A stretch of DNA of 64,000 nt from JAUIAI01 sp963732405 (lineage in GTDB: Bacteria > Pseudomonadota > Gammaproteobacteria > Burkholderiales > Burkholderiaceae_E): assembly GCA_963732405.1 (NCBI GenBank), contig CAVSZG010000005.1:620001-684000 (forward strand), in the 5' to 3' direction. The notes beneath the pieces were generated by a model, which was not told the origin of the DNA, did not search any database, and saw only the letters and a program-made list of their open reading frames with translations. The position numbers and the translations under genes were made by a program. Below are positions 50,377 through 58,780 of the stretch, in pieces. Position 1 is the stretch's first letter; each line of letters opens with the position of its first letter.

Positions 50377-52772
50377 TCAGTGCGCGAATCCCATCGGTCG
50401 ATGAAACTTGACGTCCGGTTTCACGGCATGCTCTTTTTCGAGCTGCTCGAGAAAATCGGCCGGTTCGGGCCGCTCATCCAGCAAGACATATTGGCGCTTG
50501 ACCGCGGCAAAGTCGCCCGGGGCAAGCAGCTCCAGCCGGGCGAGTCGCCGGCCCAGTTCAGGATCCAGGCCGGAGGCATCGCCGCCTAGCACCTCATTGA
50601 CGAACATGCGGGTGCGTTGCTCGTCATTGAGCGGCAGAAAGCGGATCTTGAAGGAGAAGCGGCGCAATGCCGCCTCGTCGATCCGATCGAACAGGTTGGT
50701 GGTGCAGATGAAGATGCCATCGAAGCGCTCCATGCCCTGAAGCATTTCATTGACTTCGCTGACTTCATAATTGCGCACCGCCATCTGCCGGTTCTGCAGG
50801 AAGCTGTCGGCTTCGTCGAGCAGCAGCACCGCACCCTCCCGGGCGGCGCTGGCGAACATCTCGGCCATCTGTTGCTCGGTTTCGCCCACATACTTGCTCA
50901 TCAGGTCGGAGGCGCGCTTGATCATCAGGGGCCGCTCGATGGTTCGGGCGATATGCTCGGCCAGGGCGGTCTTGCCGGTGCCCGGCAGGCCGTAGAAACA
51001 CATGGTGGCGCAGGCCCTGGCCTTGAGGGCGTCGATGATGCGCGGCACCGGGTGGCGGGTCTCGACATTGAGCAGCGACAAGTCGTACTCGGTGACATTC
51101 ACGCGGAACTCGCCATCGTCGTTCCGATGGCCCAGGGCCTTGTCGGCGTGGGCGAGCTGCCGGTCGATGAGCGCCTCGACCGGATCATCGATGGTCTTGC
51201 GGGTGAGCCTGGCGAACCGGCTCGCCGACTGGATCTGCGCCGGCGTGATCTGCTTGCGCGCCGCGACCTTGGCGACAAAGGCCTCACTCACACCCAGATC
51301 GCCCAGATATTTGCGCGCAATGTTTTCGCGCACTCGCTGAGGCGGATTAGCCAGCTCCAGGTGGAACTGGAAGCGGCGCCGGTAGGCTGGATCGATCTGG
51401 TGGATCGCGTTGGAGATCCAGATGACGGGCACCGGATTCTGCTCCAGGGTCTGATTGACCCAGGCCTTGCCATTGACCGAATGGCCGCGCGGCTCATCGG
51501 CGGCGAACATGCCGGCCGGGTCACCCGACATCGGCGGAAAACATCTTCGACCTCGTCGAACAGGATCGCGGCCTGCCGCCGCCCCTTCAGGAAGGCCTGC
51601 GAGACCTGCAGGGAGCGGTAGCGCTCCTTGCCCGACAGACTGTTGCTCTCCTTGTCAAGGCAGTCGACCTCATACAGTTCGAGTCCCGCCTGCTGGGCGA
51701 TGAGCTTGGCGAATTCGGTCTTGCCGGTGCCGGGAGGTCCGTAGATGAGCACATTGACGCCGCGCTCCTGTTGCTGGCCCGCGATGTCGAGCAAGGCGAT
51801 GAGGTAGCGCGCATCCTCGTCGACATGCGGAAAGTCGGCCATGCCCAGTTCGCTGTGACCGGCCGGCCGCGTGAAGGCCGCCATCATCGACGACTCGGAC
51901 CGGTATTCCGCCGTGAGCACGGTCAGCAGCTTTTCGGACACGCGCATCAGATCGCCCAGATCGGTGATCGAATGTTCGGCAATCGGTGTTTCGATCAGGC
52001 CCAGCGACTCGAGCCGGCCACCGGCCTTGAGCGCGGTGGCGACATCGCTCACGGTCAGGCCGAGCACCTGGGCAAACATGCCGTAGGCCTCCTGGGCGCT
52101 GGATGCCTTGCAGTCAACGAGCACCGGGCGAAGGTCGCGCTGATACTTGCACAGCGACGCGTGCAGCAGCACCGACCGCTCGGCATGGTTCAGACCCAGC
52201 ACGGCCGCCAGCATGTCGATGTTCTGCACGAGCTGGATACGGGTCTTGGCCAGTCGCGCATCCTGCACCGCGATGGTCGCCTGGAACACGCCCAGGAGAT
52301 CCTTGGCATTGAGCTTGACCCACTCGTCGATGTAGTAATAAAAGGTGCTGTCGTCGTACAGGCCATTCCACACGCCGTGGCGCGCCATCAGTTCATCGGT
52401 CGTCAGCTTGGAGACATCCTGCCAGGCGGGCGCGTCCACGCAACGACGCACCAGGTAGTCCTTGAGCTTGGCAAACACCGGTTCCGGCCAGACCAGATAC
52501 CGACCGGCCAACGTGACGATATTGTTGATGTCGCGACGCAGATTGAATTTTGGTCCCAGCGCCAGAACGGTACGCAAGGCGAAGCGCACGCACAACAGAT
52601 CGAGCGGCGCGGCGAACTCCTGATCGGCCGAGACGATCAGGCGTTCGCCACTCGGACCTCGATCCGGCATGGCCTGCAGACCCGAGCCCTGCGCCGTTGC
52701 AGCGACGGCATCGTCTCGTGCGGGTCGAGCATGACCGGCCCGCGACAGGATCTCTCGATCTTCATTGCTCAT
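50377..52772 (-). pseudogene. Two-module AAA ATPase, frame broken by one missing base
   Basis: Joined, the protein is about 798 residues. An N-terminal helical region of about 330 residues that I do not recognise is followed by AAA1 (Walker A YGPPGTGKTEFAKL, Walker B ILFDEVEDVF) and AAA2 (Walker A YGLPGTGKTALAEH, Walker B VLLLDEADSFL, sensor ICTTNLFDRID). The break is inside AAA1 right after DVF: adding one base to the A-run at 51538-51541 gives DVFPPMSGDPAGMFAADEP and continues into AAA2. The start has AAGGAA upstream. A remodelling ATPase of unknown target, it is followed closely by the methyltransferase gene. Confidence 0.85.
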
Positions 52773-52937
52773 CAGACATTCCTTCGTGGGATCCGATCAA
52801 CGGCGGGACGACCAGCGTGCAGACACGTCTGACGCAGCGGCCAGTATCGCAGAACGAACGATGCCCGCATCGGCAGGGTTGACCCGAATACGCCGGAATG
52901 CAACAGAACAAGCTGCTGCAAGCGTGAACGATAATCA

Positions 52938-52952
52938 TGTATACTGTATACA
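52938..52952. promoter_or_regulatory. Palindromic operator upstream of the second gntR
   Basis: TGTATACTGTATACA is a perfect 15-base palindrome made of two GTATAC units around T, placed 73 bases before the gntR ATG. It also contains TATACT (52940-52945), a 5/6 match to a -10 box. FadR-subfamily GntR proteins often bind short palindromes with GT and AC half-sites, so self-repression is the simplest reading. Nothing else is recognisable in the 52773-53025 gap. Confidence 0.65.
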
Positions 52953-53025
52953 AACTTGCCAGGCCATTGGCCGGCAAAAATCCAACCCCGGAGACACCCG
53001 ACAGCGGTCGGATATCCAGTCGTCC

Positions 53026-53785
53026 ATGCGCGCCATCACACCCCGCCCCGACCTGGTTGCCCAGGTTCAGAACGCCTTGATCGACGCGATCACCAGCGGC
53101 GAACTCGCGGCCGGCGACCGGCTCACCCAGGAAGAGCTGGCAGCGCGGCTGGGCGTGTCTCGACAACCGGTGTTGCAGGCACTGGTGCTGCTGCGCGATC
53201 TCGGTCTGGTGGTGCATGCCGCCAATGGCCGGGGCATCGTGATCGCTGCCCTGGATGCCGACTACATCGCCAATCTCTACGAATTGCGCAGTGCGCTGGA
53301 TGGCGCCGCCGCCGCCGCGGCAGCCCGGCGGCATGAGCGGGTCGATGCCGCCCAGGGCCGGGAGTTGTTGCGCCGGGGTCGCGAAGCCATGGCGGCGGGC
53401 GATGCGCGGCATCTGGTCAAGGCCGATCACGACTTTCATCGCTTCATTTACGAGGCCAGCGACAATCCGCTGCTGATCGACGCAGCCGCCCGTCATTGGC
53501 CCCATACCCGCCGGGTAATGGCCGCCCATATCGCCCATGCCGGCTCGCTCGAGAAGCGTCTGGCGTGAGCACGCCGGCATGCTCACGGCCATCATTGCCG
53601 GCGACGTGCGCCTGGCTGAGCGCCTGAGTCGCCAGCATGCCGAACAATCGTCCCAGATGATCCTGGGAAGCCGCCAGCTTGCCGAATCCGGCACTCTGAC
53701 CCACACCCGACTCCCGGTTGCCGCGATGAGCGCTGCCGGCCGTCGGCCAAGAAAGAAACCCCGTATGCCATCGGAGGCAGCATGA
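53026..53785 (+). pseudogene. GntR-family regulator (FCD), frame broken by one extra base
   Basis: Joined it gives about 252 residues: a winged helix (residues 8-75, GDRLTQEELAARLGVSRQP) and an FCD domain with DHDFHRFIY. After GSLEK the frame runs to a stop at 53568; removing one base within 53551-53557 continues as VWREHAGMLTAIIAGDVRLAERLSRQHAEQ, the expected last FCD helices, to a stop at 53785 that overlaps the next gene as ATGA. That coupling argues the full-length frame is the real one. It is the first gene of the oxygenase cassette. Confidence 0.85.
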
Positions 53786-54633
53786 AATTGACCGACCAGC
53801 AACTCGAGCAGTTCGAACGCGACGGCTATCTGTTTTTCCCGGGTTTGTTCTCGCCCGAGGAGATGGCCGTGCTGCGCTCGGAAGCGAACAATATCTATCG
53901 GGAGTTCCGCCCTGAGATCATTCGCGAAAAAGACGGCACCACGCCGCGGACCAGTTTCGCCGCCCACACCTACAACGACGCCTTCGCCAAACTCGGTCGG
54001 CATCCGCGCATGGTCGCACCGGTGCGGCAGGTGCTGGGCGAAGATGTCTACATGCATCAGTTCAAGATCAACGGCAAACAGGCCTTTGATGGCGATGTCT
54101 GGCAATGGCATCAGGACTTCGGCACCTGGCATCGCGACGATGGCATGCCCGAGGCCAGAGCGATGAACGTGGCCGTCTTTCTGGATGAGGTCAACGAGTT
54201 CAACGGTCCGCTCTACTTCATTCCGGGCTCGCACCGCGAGGGCGTGGTCGAGGCCGGTCATGATCTGCAGACCACCAGCTATCCGCTCTGGACACTGGAC
54301 AACGCCAAGGTTCGCGAACTGGCCGGCCGCAGGGGTCTGGTTGCGCCGCACGGGCCGCCCGGCTCGATGCTGATGTTTCATGGCTGCCTGGTGCACGGCT
54401 CGCCATCGAACATGTCGCCCTGGGACCGGGTCATCATCTACCTGAGTCTGTGTGCGGTCAGCAATCACATCACCCGGCATCACCGGCCCGACTACATCGC
54501 CCATCGCGATTTCACGCCCATCCAGCTCCTGTCCGATGACTGCCTGCTGCGCGACGATATCAAAGGTCTGCCATGGCCGACCAGCGCCATGCAGGATGCC
54601 GCCGGTCAATCCCGGCAGCAGGCGGCCGCATGA
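53782..54633 (+). CDS. Phytanoyl-CoA dioxygenase family protein, EctD-like
   Basis: The 283-residue 2-oxoglutarate/Fe(II) oxygenase has iron ligands His110-x-Asp112 in WQWHQDFGTWH and His205 in CLVHGSPSN. The stretch WHQDFGTWHRDDGMPEARAM, then EFNGPLYFIPGSH, closely resembles the ectoine hydroxylase signature (WHSDFETWH..DGMP..RA), with S-to-Q and E-to-G changes. No ectoine synthesis genes are nearby. It probably hydroxylates a small polar substrate, or demethylates or cleaves it, as the first step of the cassette. It overlaps both neighbours by 4 bases. Confidence 0.9.
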   Translation: MKLTDQQLEQFERDGYLFFPGLFSPEEMAVLRSEANNIYREFRPEIIREKDGTTPRTSFAAHTYNDAFAKLGRHPRMVAPVRQVLGEDVYMHQFKINGKQAFDGDVWQWHQDFGTWHRDDGMPEARAMNVAVFLDEVNEFNGPLYFIPGSHREGVVEAGHDLQTTSYPLWTLDNAKVRELAGRRGLVAPHGPPGSMLMFHGCLVHGSPSNMSPWDRVIIYLSLCAVSNHITRHHRPDYIAHRDFTPIQLLSDDCLLRDDIKGLPWPTSAMQDAAGQSRQQAAA

Positions 54634-55973
54634 ATCTGTTCGCGATGTTGCACCAGCGCGCCGCCGATGGCCGGCCGATCCGGGTCGGTCTGATCGGCGC
54701 GGGCAAGTTCGGTGCGATGTATCTGTCCCAGGCCGCGCGCACGCCGGGAATTCATCTGGTCGGCATTGCCGATCTGTCAATTCCACGCGCCAGCGAGACC
54801 CTGGCCAGGGTCGGCTGGCCGGCCGAGCGCTATGCGGCGCGCGATCTGGCCGGGGCTCTGGCCAGCGGCACCACTGCCCTGATCGAGGACAGTGCGCAAC
54901 TGATCGCCGCCGACGGCATCGAGGTGATCATCGATGCCACCGGCAATCCGGCCGCCGGCATCCGTCATGTGCTGGCCTGCTGCGAGCATGGCAAACACAT
55001 CGTGATGGTCAATGTCGAAGCCGATGCATTGGCCGGGCCTCTGCTGGCCGAGCGGGCTCGCCAGGCGGGGATCGTGTATTCGCTGGCCTATGGCGATCAA
55101 CCGGCGCTGATCTGCGAGATGGTGGACTGGGCGCGCGCGGCCGGCTTCGACGTGGTGGCGGCCGGCAAAGGCACGAAATATCTCGCTCATTATCACCAGT
55201 CGACGCCGGACGATGTCTGGGGCTACTACGGCCTTACCGACGAGGATGCACGCGCCGGTGGCATGAATCCCCAGATGTTCAATTCCTTCCTCGATGGCAC
55301 GAAGTCAGCCATTGAAATGGCGGCGGTGGCCAATGCAACCGGGCTGGCTGCGCCAGACAACGGCCTCGCCTTCCCGGCCTGCGGTGTCGATGATCTGGCC
55401 CGCCTGCTCAAGCCGCGCAGCGACGGGGGAATTCTGGCGCGTCGTGGTCAGGTCGAAGTGATCTCCAGCCTGGAGCGCGACAGCCGGCCGGTGTTTCGTG
55501 ATCTGCGCTGGGGGGTTTATGTCACCTTTGCCGCCGACAGCGACTATGTGCGCCGGTGCTTTCGCGAATACGGCCTGGTCACCGACGACACCGGCAACTA
55601 TTCGTCGATGTACAAACCGTTTCATCTGATCGGTCTCGAACTGGGCATTTCGGTGGCGTCGGTCGGGCTGCGTCAGGAGTCCACCGGTGCCCCGACCGGC
55701 TGGCGGGCCGATGTGGTGGCCACGGCCAAGCGCGATCTGGCGGCCGGAGAGACCCTCGATGGCGAAGGCGGCTACCGGGTCTATGGCCGACTGATGCCCA
55801 GCGCACAATCGCTGGCGACCGGCGGACTACCGCTGGGTCTGGCCCACGGCGTGCCGCTGGTCAAGGCGGTCAAGGCCGGCGAGCCCGTGCGCTGGTCGGA
55901 TGTGAAGATCGACCGCACCGATCCGGCCGTGCGACTGCGACTTGAAATGGAGAGCGCCCTGGGCGCGACGTAA
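54630..55973 (+). CDS. NAD(P)-dependent oxidoreductase with C-terminal SAF domain
   Basis: The 447-residue protein has an N-terminal Rossmann fold (IRVGLIGAGKFGAMYLSQ) related to homoserine dehydrogenase and Gfo/Idh enzymes, with IDATGNPAAGIRHVL, and a C-terminal SAF domain (AKRDLAAGETLDGEGGY). Members of this group occur in sugar-acid and related catabolic clusters. The ATG overlaps the oxygenase stop and the next gene starts 2 bases after its end, so all three are one operon. Substrate unknown. Confidence 0.87.
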   Translation: MNLFAMLHQRAADGRPIRVGLIGAGKFGAMYLSQAARTPGIHLVGIADLSIPRASETLARVGWPAERYAARDLAGALASGTTALIEDSAQLIAADGIEVIIDATGNPAAGIRHVLACCEHGKHIVMVNVEADALAGPLLAERARQAGIVYSLAYGDQPALICEMVDWARAAGFDVVAAGKGTKYLAHYHQSTPDDVWGYYGLTDEDARAGGMNPQMFNSFLDGTKSAIEMAAVANATGLAAPDNGLAFPACGVDDLARLLKPRSDGGILARRGQVEVISSLERDSRPVFRDLRWGVYVTFAADSDYVRRCFREYGLVTDDTGNYSSMYKPFHLIGLELGISVASVGLRQESTGAPTGWRADVVATAKRDLAAGETLDGEGGYRVYGRLMPSAQSLATGGLPLGLAHGVPLVKAVKAGEPVRWSDVKIDRTDPAVRLRLEMESALGAT

Positions 55974-55975
55974 AC

Positions 55976-56983
55976 ATGCCAACCGTCTTGCTGCAAGGGT
56001 CCATCGCGCCGAATCATGTCGACACCTTGCGCCCTCATCTGGATCAGAACTGGGACATTCTGGTCTGGGATTCGCGCACCGATGATCCGGCCGACTTTGC
56101 GGCGCTGGCGGCGCGCGCCGATGTCATCGTCGGCGGTGCCATTCCGGGCAACGTCTGGCCGCCCTCGCCCCGGCTCAAGCTGTTCCAGATTCCGTGGGCA
56201 GGCCATAACTTCACCTCGGCGGCGCGCATGCCCGAGGGTGTTCCCGTGTGCAACTGCTTCGAGCATGAATCGTCGATTGCCGAATTCGTGATGCTCGGCA
56301 TTCTCGAATGGCAGATCGGTCTGCGCCGGATCGATGCCCGGTTCCGCGAGAAGGGCTGGGACGGGCGCGTGTCGGGCAGCGGTGCCATGCATGGCGAGGT
56401 GGCCGGCAAGACCGTCGGGGTGATCGGCTACGGCCATATCGGCGCAGCGGTGGCCCGGCGGGCCAAAGCCTTCGACATGAAGGTCATCGGCATCCGCCGC
56501 ACGGTTCGCGAAACACCGGACGAACTGGACTGGCTAGGCGACATGTCACGCCTTGATGAGCTGCTCGACCAGAGCGATTTTGTGCTGATCGCCTGCGATC
56601 TGAATGAGACCACTCAGCATCTCATCGATGCGAAGCGACTGGCGGCAATGCGTGCTGATGCGGTGCTGATCAACGTCGCGCGGGGCGGCGTGGTGGTGGA
56701 GCAAGACCTCTATGAAGCCTTGCGCGACCGACGAATCGGCGGGGCGATCATCGATGTCTGGTATCAGTACAACGAACCGGGGCAGCCCGAGGTCTGGCCG
56801 TCGGCATTCCCCTTCCAGGATCTGGACAACACCATCCTGTCCGCACACGAAAGTGCGATGACCAATGGCCAGGTGCAGCGGCGTTGGGCTTTCGTCGCCG
56901 ATAACCTGCGCCGTATCGAAACGGGGCAGGCTCCGCAGAATCTGTTGTACACGGGGCAGGCCAGACCGGGCGTGCCCTGGTAG
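55976..56983 (+). CDS. D-isomer-specific 2-hydroxyacid dehydrogenase
   Basis: The 335-residue protein has the NAD-binding GKTVGVIGYGHIGAAVARRA, the catalytic Arg in INVARGGVVVEQ and His in LSAHESAMT of this family. The substrate domain is divergent (WAGHNFTSAARMPEG). It likely interconverts a 2-keto and a 2-hydroxy acid as the last encoded step of the cassette. It ends 19 bases before recD, tail to tail. Confidence 0.91.
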   Translation: MPTVLLQGSIAPNHVDTLRPHLDQNWDILVWDSRTDDPADFAALAARADVIVGGAIPGNVWPPSPRLKLFQIPWAGHNFTSAARMPEGVPVCNCFEHESSIAEFVMLGILEWQIGLRRIDARFREKGWDGRVSGSGAMHGEVAGKTVGVIGYGHIGAAVARRAKAFDMKVIGIRRTVRETPDELDWLGDMSRLDELLDQSDFVLIACDLNETTQHLIDAKRLAAMRADAVLINVARGGVVVEQDLYEALRDRRIGGAIIDVWYQYNEPGQPEVWPSAFPFQDLDNTILSAHESAMTNGQVQRRWAFVADNLRRIETGQAPQNLLYTGQARPGVPW

Positions 56984-57001
56984 CGCGAGCCGTACGCTGG
57001 C

Positions 57002-58780
57002 TCAGCCGCCAGCGCCGCCGGTATCGGTCGGATCCGATCCCAGGGTCTTGGAGAACTCGTCCAGCGCGTCGAGCAGACCGGATTCGCGAGCACTCGGTCG
57101 CATCGCTGCGTCCGCCAGCGTGGCTGGCGGCGCGAACAGATGCACCTGGCGGCGCGCCCGGGTGATGCCGGTGTACAGGCCTTCACGGGTGTTCAGTGGA
57201 TGGCCGGCCGGTGCCGGCATCAGCAGGACCTCATCGAAGTCGGATCCCTGGGCCTGATGCACGGTAAGGGCAAACGCGTCGTCATGGAGCGGCAAGGTCG
57301 CGGGCGACAGGTCGCGCACGCCCTGGGCGCCCGCAAACAGCACGCGCAGGCCGTCGCCAGCCCAGCTGCGCACGCACAATCCGATATCACCGTTGTACAG
57401 ACCGCGATGGGCTGCATTTCGCCGCAGCACCACCAGTCGACCGGGATACCAGCGTTGCCGCAACCATCCGGATTGCCGGCGCAGGCTCTCGCTCACGTGG
57501 CGATTGATGGCAGTCGCGCCGATCGGACCGCTGCGCATCAGCGTCAGGATCTGGACGGCCTGAAACTCGGCGAGCAGGCCGGCTGCCGCGGCCGCATCGG
57601 ATAGCGTGTCGGCGCGCTCGACCAGTGGCTGCAGATGCGTCAGGCTTCGGTCGACCAAACCCGGCACCAGTCGGATCAGTGGGTCGTCGCTCTGCTCACT
57701 GGCCGCAACAGCAGCAACGGCCCGATCGTGCACGCGAACCTGTCCGTGGTGATCCGGCAGTCGATCGACCTGCAGGCTGCCATCCCGAACGGCTCTCGCC
57801 CAGGCGAGGATGTCGGGCGCATCAATCTGACGGTAGTTTTCCTCGAGAACGACCCGGCCGGCCATCATCGCCGGATGCGTGCTGGCACAGATTGATCCGA
57901 AGAATGCGCCGGCCTGCACCGATGACAACTGATCACGATCACCGGCCAGGATCAGACGGGTGGAGTCGCGCAAGGCCTCGAGCAACTGCCTGGCCAACTG
58001 GGAATCGACCATCGAGCATTCGTCGACGATGACCAGATCATAGGCAAGGCGATTGCGGGCATGGCGCCGGAAGCCGAGCGATGGGTTATATGCCAGGAGC
58101 CGGTGCAAGGTCATGGCATCCAGGCTCAGCCCGGGCAGATCGCCGGTCAGTGAAACAATCGCCTGCTGCAGTCGGGCGGTCGCCTTGCCGGTGGGCGCGG
58201 CCACTGCGATGCTCATGGTCGGATCGGATCGGGCGAAGGCCCGTACGATGGCAGCCAGACAATGGGTCTTGCCGGTGCCCGGACCACCGGTCAGGATCAA
58301 CATCCGATGCCGGATCGCCACGTCGAGCGCACGCCGCTGACCGGCGTTCAAGCCATCATCGTCGGCAACGGCCGCCATCTGCAGTGGCGTTTTGGCGGAT
58401 CCTGCGCGCGATATCAGTTGCGTCGCCAGACTTCGTTCGGCCAGCCAATCGCGCCAGGCATACAGGCGGCCAGTCGTGTAGATCAGGGGATGCGCCGCGA
58501 TATCGGGGCCAGCCGCCGCCGCGATCGGACTGCGCTGCAAGGCGGCCGACAACTCGGCATCCGGTTCCGCGTCCAGCGTCACGCACACATCGCCCCGCGA
58601 CCTGGCCTCGAACAGTCGCCGCACAGCGGTCTCGAGCCAGATCGCATCGGCGGGCGAACCGCCCGCCGCGCGGTGCAGTCGCGACATCGTCTCGGCGGCA
58701 CGCCCGGCCAGCACGGCCTGGCCATCGGCCCGTTCGATACGATCGGCAGCGGGCGGGCTCTGGCGGGACTCAGTGCTCAT
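57002..58780 (-). CDS. recD: Exodeoxyribonuclease V subunit alpha
   Basis: RecD is the fast 5'-3' helicase of the RecBCD break-repair enzyme. The 592-residue protein has Walker A LTGGPGTGKTHCL, motif Ia AAPTGKATARLQ, DEXX box VIVDECSMVD, ILAGDRDQLSS and the C-terminal ALTVHQAQGSDFDEVLL and YTGITRARRQ. I took the ATG at 58780, which overlaps the end of recB by 11 bases; a longer frame from 58822 is not needed. Confidence 0.95.
   Translation of the reverse strand: MSTESRQSPPAADRIERADGQAVLAGRAAETMSRLHRAAGGSPADAIWLETAVRRLFEARSRGDVCVTLDAEPDAELSAALQRSPIAAAAGPDIAAHPLIYTTGRLYAWRDWLAERSLATQLISRAGSAKTPLQMAAVADDDGLNAGQRRALDVAIRHRMLILTGGPGTGKTHCLAAIVRAFARSDPTMSIAVAAPTGKATARLQQAIVSLTGDLPGLSLDAMTLHRLLAYNPSLGFRRHARNRLAYDLVIVDECSMVDSQLARQLLEALRDSTRLILAGDRDQLSSVQAGAFFGSICASTHPAMMAGRVVLEENYRQIDAPDILAWARAVRDGSLQVDRLPDHHGQVRVHDRAVAAVAASEQSDDPLIRLVPGLVDRSLTHLQPLVERADTLSDAAAAAGLLAEFQAVQILTLMRSGPIGATAINRHVSESLRRQSGWLRQRWYPGRLVVLRRNAAHRGLYNGDIGLCVRSWAGDGLRVLFAGAQGVRDLSPATLPLHDDAFALTVHQAQGSDFDEVLLMPAPAGHPLNTREGLYTGITRARRQVHLFAPPATLADAAMRPSARESGLLDALDEFSKTLGSDPTDTGGAGG

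Noticed and set aside
51538..51541. Programmed -1 ribosomal frameshift in the AAA gene
   Set aside because: The P-site codon cannot re-pair in the -1 frame, there is no clear downstream structure, and the context is a simple homopolymer.
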